Positions 1 through 4,374 of a DNA stretch of 9,019 nucleotides are shown in pieces (the stretch's first letter is position 1; each line of letters starts with the position of its first letter). The position numbers and the translations under genes are program-made. Source of the stretch: an uncultured Eubacterium sp. GTDB lineage: Bacteria; Bacillota; Clostridia; Lachnospirales; Lachnospiraceae. The stretch is taken from contig CABRZK010000085.1 in NCBI GenBank assembly GCA_902475415.1, forward strand, positions 1 through 9,019, read 5' to 3'. The notes below the pieces were generated by a model. It saw only the letters and a program-made list of their open reading frames with translations. It was not told the origin of the DNA and made no database searches.

Positions 1-199
1 CCAGTTTCAACGGAACTTCTGCCCGATATTCAATTCCCATTCGTCCCTGAATCTTGCGGTGCATCCGGCTGCCTTCCTGCATTGCCTCCTTTTGCGCACC
101 TTTTCCGATCCGGTTGTCAATATCTCCGGAACGAAAAATAAATTCTACCAGATTTCGTACAGAAATCCTTATTGTCGTAAGTTCCTGCTGCTCTGTCAC
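1..199 (-). CDS. N-terminus of a probable ATP-dependent DNA helicase (DinG/Rad3-like), partial
   Basis: The first 66 codons of a minus-strand gene that runs off the left edge. It starts at GTG (197-199). A GGAGG Shine-Dalgarno (207-211) sits 7 nt upstream, and an in-frame TAA lies just before it, so no earlier start is possible. The peptide contains IRISVRNLVEFIFRSGDID followed by GSRMHRKIQ. I recognise this as the N-terminus of the large DEAD_2/DinG-type helicases of Lachnospiraceae, whose first domain resembles a RecB/Cas4-like PD-(D/E)XK nuclease; the GxxxHxxxQ pattern at about residues 43-51 fits the first nuclease motif. Such proteins would unwind DNA with ATP in repair. The helicase motifs are outside the window, so the family call rests on this short segment alone. 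The upstream gene ends in a strong terminator, so this gene probably has its own promoter within 200-420. Confidence 0.6.
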   Translation of the reverse strand, partial: MTEQQELTTIRISVRNLVEFIFRSGDIDNRIGKGAQKEAMQEGSRMHRKIQGRMGIEYRAEVPLKL

Positions 200-302
200 A
201 CTACTGCCTCCAAGTTACCCCGCCACTTTTTATTCTCTCCACAAAAAAATAAGAGACTTCTTGGCTGATTAAACTATCAGCAGTGTATCATATACCAGAT
301 CA

Positions 303-340
303 CAGTGCAAGAAAGTGTGCTTGCGCACACTCCCGCACTG
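303..340 (-). repeat. GNRA-capped hairpin upstream of the helicase gene
   Basis: Read on the minus strand, outer arms CAGTGC/GCACTG (335-340 and 303-308) enclose inner arms GTGTGC/GCACAC (325-330 and 315-320) around a GCAA tetraloop (321-324). The segment between them can also pair, GGGA with TTTC using two G-T wobbles, leaving a two-base TT bulge. This gives about 16 paired positions in 38 nt. There is no T-run after it in either direction, so it is not an intrinsic terminator. It could be a leader RNA structure, an operator overlapping the helicase promoter, or a dispersed palindromic repeat. Function unknown. Confidence 0.6.
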
Positions 341-421
341 AAAACTATGAATAGCACAGCTTTCTTGTCTGCACGAAATGCTTTTATTTTACAGAAAATC
401 TCAAAAAATTTCCTGTGAAAT

Positions 422-457
422 AAAAAAGCCGTATCCTCCTTTTGGAAAACACGACTT
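422..457 (-). terminator. Rho-independent terminator after the HPr-like gene
   Basis: On the minus strand a 14-position stem (arms 444-457 and 426-439, four G-T wobbles, no mismatch) closes an AAAA loop and runs into a T-tract (complement of A422-427). It starts 28 nt after the TAA of the HPr-like gene and separates that gene from the helicase gene. Confidence 0.85.
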
Positions 458-484
458 TGTGTATATCATTTTTATTCTTTTTCA

Positions 485-712
485 TTATGCAACTGCATAC
501 TTGTTTAAAATCTGTTCGAAGTTGCAGTTATCTCCACCATAAGAAACCGTAAGGATTTTGGAAAGTCCCAGACTTAATACACCAAGAAATGATTTAGCAT
601 CCACAATTGCACGCTGATAATGCAGATTAATATCAAAGTTGCACTCTGATGCAGCATTTACAAACTCCTGTACCTCATTGGTTGCATTTAATTTAATTTT
701 CTTTTCAGTCAT
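485..712 (-). CDS. HPr-like protein lacking the active-site histidine loop
   Basis: A 75-residue protein that aligns with the phosphocarrier HPr of the sugar phosphotransferase system from about residue 20 to the end. The segment AKSFLGVLSLGLSK (residues 39-52) matches the KSIMGVMSLG region around regulatory Ser46, with S41 as the equivalent serine. The GIHARPA loop with the phosphorylatable His15 is absent: against B. subtilis HPr (from memory) about five residues are missing and no histidine lies near that place; the only His is H31, in the following strand. It therefore should not accept phosphate from Enzyme I. A regulatory role like that of Crh, the Bacillus paralogue with Gln at position 15, is possible but inferred. 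I chose the ATG at 712: GGGTGA precedes it with suitable spacing, and a longer open frame (to 757) would place that site inside the coding region. Preceded by tandem promoter candidates and a long leader, and followed by a strong terminator, so it is monocistronic. Confidence 0.8.
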   Translation of the reverse strand: MTEKKIKLNATNEVQEFVNAASECNFDINLHYQRAIVDAKSFLGVLSLGLSKILTVSYGGDNCNFEQILNKYAVA

Positions 713-737
713 GATTGATTCACCCTTTCTTTGTGAT

Positions 738-769
738 GTACTTCTAAAATTTTTCATTTTTTAAAGTAC
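738..769 (-). promoter_or_regulatory. Leader hairpin of the HPr-like gene (proximal)
   Basis: On the minus strand GTACTT ... AAGTAC pairs perfectly (764-769 with 738-743). Inside it TAAAA pairs with TTTTA after one bulged base, giving about 11 bp with an A-rich loop. It ends about 25 nt upstream of the chosen ATG, in the predicted transcript leader. No known riboswitch class recognised. Confidence 0.4.
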
Positions 770-802
770 ACTGTGAGTTCACCCCATACAAAATCAAAAA
801 TT

Positions 803-831
803 ATAACGACTCATATGATTAGTTTCGTTAT
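803..831 (-). promoter_or_regulatory. Leader hairpin of the HPr-like gene (distal)
   Basis: ATAACGA (minus strand, 825-831) pairs perfectly with TCGTTAT (803-809), around a loop containing the palindrome CATATG. An alternative pairing adds ACT/AGT next to the stem. It lies 20-50 nt after the predicted transcription start. It could be an RNA hairpin or a protein-binding dyad. Confidence 0.35.
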
Positions 832-860
832 TATTTATGCAAAATTCCCATATCGGGTGC

Positions 861-889
861 ATTATTGCATGATATTGTTTTTTTGTCAA
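861..889 (-). promoter_or_regulatory. Sigma-A-type promoter of the HPr-like gene
   Basis: Minus strand: TTGACA (889-884), a 17-nt spacer, then AATAAT (866-861) preceded by TGC, an extended -10. The start of transcription would be near 854, leaving a leader of about 140 nt before the ATG at 712. Confidence 0.7.
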
Positions 890-953
890 ATCCATACTTT
901 TTTTATTTTTCCTCAAAAATGGTACTTCCAATTACACATTTTTCTATTTTTTT

Positions 954-982
954 TGTATAATCTATCAACATTATTTCGTCAA
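954..982 (-). promoter_or_regulatory. Possible second, upstream promoter for the HPr-like gene
   Basis: Minus strand: TTGACG (982-977), a 17-nt spacer, TATACA (959-954). The -35 and spacing are good and the -10 is weaker. It lies in very AT-rich DNA where such matches arise by chance. Confidence 0.35.
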
Positions 983-1216
983 ATTCTTTCAATTCCCGTC
1001 AGTTTGCTTCAAGTCTTGTAGAATTCTTCATACTAAGTTTTGATTATCAACACATTTTTCATAATCTTTTATTTTTTCAAAGGTCATTCCTGCGCATTCT
1101 GCACAAGTTATTTTTTTTCTCCCCTAAAAAATAGGATGTGCTTACAGTTTCTGTTATCTCTCCATGAAGCAAGCTTTCTCAAACAGTAACATTTTTTATA
1201 TTTTTCAAAATAAGTA
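983..1216. other. AT-rich intergenic DNA, no convincing gene
   Basis: This is the part of the roughly 550-nt gap between the HPr-like gene and the tRNA gene that promoters and leader do not account for. It is T-rich on the plus strand. The plus-strand open frame from 773 to 1021 has no ribosome site and low-complexity F/I/L-rich content, so I do not call it. A 31-codon minus-strand frame (1123-1028) reads TCAECAGMTFEKIKDYEKCV in the middle. It looks somewhat like a zinc-ribbon protein fragment but has no credible start. Confidence 0.5.
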
Positions 1217-1245
1217 TTGACACTTTTCACAATATTGTGTATTAT
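1217..1245 (+). promoter_or_regulatory. Promoter of the tRNA-Met gene
   Basis: Consensus -35 TTGACA (1217-1222), a 17-nt spacer, and -10 TATTAT (1240-1245). Transcription would start around 1252, about 8 nt before the mature tRNA 5' end. Confidence 0.85.
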
Positions 1246-1259
1246 AAATGAGTTCGTGT

Positions 1260-1333
1260 GGCGAGATAGCTCAGTTGGCTAGAGCATGCGGTTCATACCC
1301 GCAGTGTCGAGGGTTCGAATCCCCCTCTCGCTA
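1260..1333 (+). tRNA. Elongator tRNA-Met (anticodon CAT)
   Basis: A full cloverleaf of 74 nt: acceptor arms 1260-1266/1326-1332, D-stem GCTC/GAGC (1269-1272/1282-1285), anticodon stem TGCGG/CCGCA (1287-1291/1299-1303) with CAT at 1294-1296, T-loop TTCGAAT (1314-1320), and discriminator A1333. The anticodon-loop context and overall sequence resemble B. subtilis elongator tRNA-Met as I recall it. It lacks the initiator's three G-C pairs and the body expected of tRNA-Ile2. The CCA end is not encoded. Two oddities: the first acceptor pair is G-T, and the T-stem has an A1310/C1324 mismatch. A single-gene unit with its own promoter and terminator. Confidence 0.93.
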
Positions 1334-1337
1334 CTGT

Positions 1338-1378
1338 AAAAGATCTGTAAGGAATTCTTACAGATCTTTTTTTATTTT
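1338..1378 (+). terminator. Rho-independent terminator of the tRNA-Met gene
   Basis: An 11-bp perfect stem (1341-1351 with 1357-1367), extendable to 14 bp by A-T pairs, with a GAATT loop, then a T-rich run to about 1378. It begins 5 nt after the tRNA. Confidence 0.92.
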
Positions 1379-1468
1379 GAAACATAATCCGCATATACCT
1401 GGAGGAATTTCCTGTAAAAAAGCAAAAGTGCATTACTCCGCACTCTCGCGTTAAAATTCTTATAAAAC

Positions 1469-1503
1469 AAAAAAGGAACCGGAAACATTCCGATTTCTTT
1501 TTT
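1469..1503 (-). terminator. Terminator after the J-domain gene, possibly bidirectional
   Basis: A near-palindrome of 16-nt arms around a 3-nt loop, with one mismatch and one wobble. It has a six-base A-run on one side and a six-base T-run on the other, so it can end transcription from either strand. It begins 42 nt after the stop of the minus-strand J-domain gene and would also block read-through from the convergent tRNA unit. Confidence 0.8.
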
Positions 1504-1544
1504 ATATACTTTTATCAATTTGTTAAATTTTATATACCTGCTGC

Positions 1545-2225
1545 TTAAAATGGTCGGAAACAACAGCAATTCAAAAACATCATAAATCCGCACCAGATTG
1601 CACACATTCTGGATAATCCGGAAACCGGACGTTGATAGCCGGATCCCATATTCTGATACCAGGTTCCCCCGAACTGAAGATTCTGCAGAAACTGGCGATA
1701 CTCCATATTACTTGGCTCCATTGCAACCGCCTGCTGCGCATGTTCCTGTGCCACAACATTATTTCCGGCACCCTGATTAGCCACTGCGGAAAAGAAATAC
1801 CAACGGGCACTGCGCTGTCCGGCCGGAATATCATTCAAAGCATGCAATGCCTCATTATAATAGCCATTTCGTATATAATTAAGTGCCGCCTGCATATTAA
1901 CCGGATCATTCTGCTGAGAACGCTGTTCACTTTGTCCGGTAAAATCACTGAATCCGCCAAATCCGCCGTAGCTGCCATAAGCACCATATGGTCCTGACTG
2001 TGCACTTCCATTTTGATAACCACCGGCATATCCCTGCTGTTTTTCCTTCATGATCTGGGTATATGCCTGTTGTACTTCTTTAAACTTCTCCTCAGCGATT
2101 TCCGGATGCGGACTGTTTACATTGGCATCTGGATGATACTGTCTGCTGAGTTTTCTATATGCTTTTTTTATCTCTTCGTCTGTGGCACCAGGCGATACAC
2201 CCAACACCTCATAAGGATTTCTCAC
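1545..2225 (-). CDS. Small J-domain protein with TPR-like second half
   Basis: 226 residues. An N-terminal J domain (about residues 3-63) carries the HPD motif at 31-33, which stimulates the ATPase of DnaK-type Hsp70 proteins. A Gly/Tyr-rich linker (about 65-97) follows, as in DnaJ. There are no DnaJ zinc-finger CxxCxGxG repeats or C-terminal substrate domains, so this is a class III J protein and not DnaJ itself. Residues 109-185 form helix pairs of TPR type (NYIRNGYYNEALHALNDI ... AQEHAQQAVAMEPSN). The last 20 residues are hydrophobic and hold five cysteines, three of them consecutive (CCC), perhaps a membrane or metal-binding tail. The start is GTG at 2225, which overlaps the upstream stop as GTGA. 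An AGGAGG site lies about 8 nt upstream, inside the end of the upstream gene. Translation is therefore coupled to the DUF5685-like protein, which may be its client or partner (inference). Confidence 0.88.
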   Translation of the reverse strand: MRNPYEVLGVSPGATDEEIKKAYRKLSRQYHPDANVNSPHPEIAEEKFKEVQQAYTQIMKEKQQGYAGGYQNGSAQSGPYGAYGSYGGFGGFSDFTGQSEQRSQQNDPVNMQAALNYIRNGYYNEALHALNDIPAGQRSARWYFFSAVANQGAGNNVVAQEHAQQAVAMEPSNMEYRQFLQNLQFGGTWYQNMGSGYQRPVSGLSRMCAIWCGFMMFLNCCCFRPF

Positions 2226-3067
2226 TGAGATTTCCTCCTCTTTTTCTTCTTTGCCTGTACATATTCATATTTTGACCAGACACCGGAATATAAAATATTT
2301 CGAATAATTGATGCATGTAGAAGAATTGGAAGACGTTCAAAAGATTTTGAGCACTCTGACATCATACTGGTGAGAATCAGTTTACTTAACGTGTCAAAAT
2401 CCTGCGGATTATTTTTCACCATTGACTCAAAAGGATTGTACTCTTTTTTTCGCAAATCTTTTTCCAAATCTTCGTACGCATCCATCAGATAAATAAATTT
2501 ACCCATGTAAAATCCCAGGCAGTGCAATTCCTCTGCCCAGATATCATCTTTCCACGCAAAAATTTCACCAAGCATCTCACCTGTCAACCCTGCAATGGCA
2601 TCCAGATTTGTTTCTCTTTTGCTCTCCAGCATATTCAGTTTTCTCATATATGCTTCCACAGCTTCTACCTGTCGCGGATACTTCCTTGCAATCCGCTCAT
2701 AATCTTTTTTCAGCATGATAGATATCACATGTTTCGGATAATTCTTCTCATCCTGCCAGTCATCCAACAGATTATGATAAGACAAAAGCACATTCATGTC
2801 AGAAGCATACTGTGTCGCTTCATTGATATATGCAATTTTTTTCTTTCCCGGATGTAACGGGCAGAAAAAATCTTCTTCTTTATTTTCCAGTTCATATAAA
2901 CCGGAAAGCAGTATGATCAAAAATGTCATATCATAATTTAACAGAATCTGACCTTTCACTCCGCTACTTTTGCGAAGAACCTGACACAAACCACAGTAAT
3001 AAGACTGATAGTCTTTTCTGTCTTTCTCCGAAAGTTCTTTTCGATTCACATAAATATATCCAAACAT
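2222..3067 (-). CDS. DUF5685-like alpha-helical protein
   Basis: 281 residues from the chosen start. I recognise it as a DUF5685-type protein, function unknown. Visible landmarks (numbered from this start) are YYCGLC with C25 and C28, CPLH with C69 and H72 (together a possible Cys3His metal site), LLDDWQDE with D102-D103-x-x-D106, and YLMDAYEDLEKD with D196, D200 and D204. The sequence is helix-rich, has no signal peptide, and ends in a Lys/Arg-rich tail. Two Asp-rich motifs in an all-helical protein recall class I isoprenoid synthases, where they bind magnesium and diphosphate; that is a hypothesis only. A frame start exists 6 nt earlier (3073), but GAGGGG at 3075-3080 lies 7 nt from the ATG at 3067 and only 1 nt from the earlier one, so I take 3067. 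It is the first gene of a pair with the J-domain gene. Confidence 0.85.
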   Translation of the reverse strand: MFGYIYVNRKELSEKDRKDYQSYYCGLCQVLRKSSGVKGQILLNYDMTFLIILLSGLYELENKEEDFFCPLHPGKKKIAYINEATQYASDMNVLLSYHNLLDDWQDEKNYPKHVISIMLKKDYERIARKYPRQVEAVEAYMRKLNMLESKRETNLDAIAGLTGEMLGEIFAWKDDIWAEELHCLGFYMGKFIYLMDAYEDLEKDLRKKEYNPFESMVKNNPQDFDTLSKLILTSMMSECSKSFERLPILLHASIIRNILYSGVWSKYEYVQAKKKKRRKSQ

Positions 3068-3085
3068 GATCATACCCCTCGCATC

Positions 3086-3091
3086 ATTATA
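3086..3091 (-). promoter_or_regulatory. Possible -10 box for the DUF5685/J-domain pair
   Basis: Perfect TATAAT on the minus strand (3091-3086). At the usual distance the -35 would fall at the edge of the palindromic element, where the match to TTGACA is poor. The predicted start would leave almost no leader before the Shine-Dalgarno, so this may not be the working promoter. Confidence 0.3.
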
Positions 3092-3111
3092 TTTACATCA
3101 TCTGCTATATA

Positions 3112-3278
3112 CTAGTACAGCGTTTCTTAAATAAGTATCATATAGAACGCAGAATGTTTTTGCAAGTGTGCAATTTCAAAAATGCAGGCGTAGCGGGCTA
3201 AGCCGAGACTTTTGGAATTGTACAATTGTGAAAACAGGCAAGTTATATGTGGTACTTATTTAGAAATCGCTGTACTAG
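3112..3278. mobile_element. 167-bp palindromic element, MITE-like
   Basis: Imperfect terminal inverted repeats: CTAGTACAGCG at 3112-3122 and its exact complement at 3268-3278. The match continues inward through TTTCTTAAATAAGTA on the left against ATTTCTAAATAAGTA on the right, to about 34 bp. Further in, a second pair of arms (3156-3181 and 3210-3235) matches at 20 of 26 positions, and the tip is a small hairpin (3187-3204, GGC/GCC and TAG/CTA with a CGGG loop). The whole element is thus a long imperfect palindrome with no coding frame. The ends CTAG or TA could be target duplications, as in Tc1/IS630-type MITEs. It begins inside the stop codon of the zinc-ribbon gene and ends about 45 nt upstream of the DUF5685-like gene. 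Whether copies exist elsewhere cannot be seen here. Confidence 0.65.
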
Positions 3279-3706
3279 CTTCTTTTTACAAACTCTGTCT
3301 TGCATTTCGGACATGTAATGCAGATTTTTCCTTTTCCCTTTGGCACTCTTACTTTCTGTGCACAATTAGGGCAGGCGTAAAAACGGTAAATTTTCTTTTG
3401 CTCATGATGCATCCTGCGCTGCGCCTGCTTCTGTGCAAAATTTCCATTTCGTCCCTGTTTAAAAAAGCAGACTGCCCGATATCTGAAATTCATATATTTC
3501 TGATTTTCTGCTGCCCGTTTCGAAATATTTTTCGAAAACATCCGGTAATAACACCAGATCAGCAGTGCAACTGCAATAAGTTCTATGACTGGATTACGGA
3601 TAAAAGCGGCAATCACCAGAATGATCAAAGCTACTGTGGACATAAAACGATTGAGCTGATCCATACCGTAACGCCCATACATAAATTGTTGAAAACGATT
3701 TCTCAC
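3275..3706 (-). CDS. Small membrane protein with C-terminal zinc ribbon
   Basis: 143 residues. A short N-terminal segment with FMYGRYGMDQLNRF is followed by two predicted membrane helices (about 22-36 and 39-56). After a basic linker rich in Gln/Arg/Lys (about 60-106) comes a zinc ribbon, YACPNC (C112, C115) and CITCPKC (C132, C135), with a basic VRVPKGKGK loop between the knuckles, like MJ0042-type or similar ribbons. The topology suggests a membrane-anchored protein with a cytoplasmic ribbon that could bind nucleic acid or protein; its role is unknown. I chose GTG at 3706: AGAGG (3715-3719) lies 8 nt upstream, whereas the GTG at 3715 overlaps that site. The TAG stop (3275-3277) lies in the terminal repeat of the adjoining palindromic element. 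Confidence 0.82.
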   Translation of the reverse strand: MRNRFQQFMYGRYGMDQLNRFMSTVALIILVIAAFIRNPVIELIAVALLIWCYYRMFSKNISKRAAENQKYMNFRYRAVCFFKQGRNGNFAQKQAQRRMHHEQKKIYRFYACPNCAQKVRVPKGKGKICITCPKCKTEFVKRS

Positions 3707-3762
3707 CTGTAACACCTCTGATTTTCTTTTCTAATCTTTCCTTTTTCAGAACCGATAACCTT

Positions 3763-3791
3763 ATGTTACAGTTTGTGCAAAATGATGTCAA
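3763..3791 (-). promoter_or_regulatory. Promoter of the zinc-ribbon membrane protein gene
   Basis: Minus strand: perfect TTGACA (3791-3786), a 17-nt spacer, TAACAT (3768-3763). Predicted start near 3756, leaving a leader of about 50 nt. It separates this gene transcriptionally from rnpB. Confidence 0.7.
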
Positions 3792-3907
3792 CTGACCTAT
3801 TGTCTTTTCACAAACATTTTAGAAAAAGTTAATAGAACATTTGCTGCAATTGCATAAGCCAACCTTAATTACTTCGACAAATTGTTTTTCTGGTTGCTAA
3901 TAAATGT

Positions 3908-3929
3908 AAAAAAACAATTCAAGCAAGAC
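3908..3929 (-). terminator. P1 3' arm plus T-run, probable 3' end of RNase P RNA
   Basis: The 3' arm of the P1 helix (3929-3915) is followed at once by seven T residues on the minus strand (complement of A3908-3914). Its pairing partner is the distant 5' end of the same RNA (4336-4350). I saw no convincing local hairpin-plus-T-run further downstream. Confidence 0.5.
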
Positions 3930-4350
3930 GATAAGCCGGGTTATGTCGTGAATGATCATCTATCCAGGATAACTGTTGCCAGTTACCTCAAGCGACCTAC
4001 CTAAAGCTGGCGGGCCACGTCAACGCTTTGTTTCGGTCTTGCTTCGAATGGGGTTTACATGTGCCCCGGCTGTTACCAGCCAGGCGGTAGTCTCTTACAC
4101 TGCCCTTCCACCCTTACGTCAGCAATGAGCTATACACAGAACCTCTGCTTGTGCTCTGCCATGCATTGTCTCAAATTGCTTCGCAATTTTCTGTGCATGG
4201 CTCATTGCTGCCGCGGTATATTTCTGTTGCACTGTCCTTGGAGTCGCCTCCACCGGATGTTATCCGGCATCCTGCCCTGTGAAGCCCGGACTTTCCTCAC
4301 CTGCGGTCTTTCGACACTTGCAGCCGCGATCATTTGTCTTACTTGAATTG
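3915..4350 (-). ncRNA. rnpB: RNase P RNA (class A)
   Basis: The catalytic RNA of ribonuclease P, which with the RnpA protein removes 5' leaders from pre-tRNAs. Recognised on the minus strand by conserved segments: GAGGAAAGTCCGGGCT near the 5' end, GGTAAACCCC-type sequence with AAGCAAGACC in the middle, and the 3' ACATAACCCGGCTTATCG. P1 is unusually long: 15 consecutive pairs, one a G-T wobble, between 4336-4350 and 3915-3929. The P12 region (4120-4210) is enlarged, with an 11-bp base helix and at least one inner hairpin (AAATTGC/GCAATTT, 4173-4189). The ends are set from the P1 helix and could differ by a few bases. It lies 24 nt after the kinase stop codon on the same strand. Plus-strand frames within it are not genes. 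Confidence 0.96.
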
Positions 4351-4360
4351 TATTTTTTTG

Positions 4361-4366
4361 ATTATA
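4361..4366 (-). promoter_or_regulatory. Probable -10 box of rnpB
   Basis: Perfect TATAAT on the minus strand (4366-4361), placing the start near 4354, just before the P1 arm. The -35 region falls inside the end of the kinase gene and matches poorly at 17 nt (TGTTTT); TTTTCA fits better but with a 15-nt spacer. Confidence 0.5.
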
Positions 4367-4374
4367 TTGTATTG

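Noticed and set aside
954..961. A plus-strand TATAAT (956-961) as promoter of a small RNA
   Set aside because: The upstream -35 is weak, no terminator follows within a reasonable distance, and the same bases serve a better minus-strand match.
773..1021. An 82-residue plus-strand open frame in the AT-rich gap
   Set aside because: Phe/Ile/Leu-rich low-complexity translation, no Shine-Dalgarno, and it overlaps good minus-strand promoters.
1398..1440. A weak GAGTGC/GCACTT hairpin (minus strand) followed by T-rich sequence, as a second terminator for the J-domain gene
   Set aside because: Only five or six pairs, with an interrupted T-run; the palindrome at 1469-1503 already explains termination.
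1248..1454. A plus-strand open frame spanning the tRNA
   Set aside because: It reads through the tRNA-Met gene and its terminator.
3212..3712. A 166-residue plus-strand open frame
   Set aside because: It lies over the zinc-ribbon membrane protein gene and the palindromic element. The minus-strand frame has paired CxxC motifs, membrane helices, a ribosome site and a promoter.
4059..4346. A 95-residue plus-strand open frame
   Set aside because: It lies inside the RNase P RNA gene, on the opposite strand; the RNA identity is certain.
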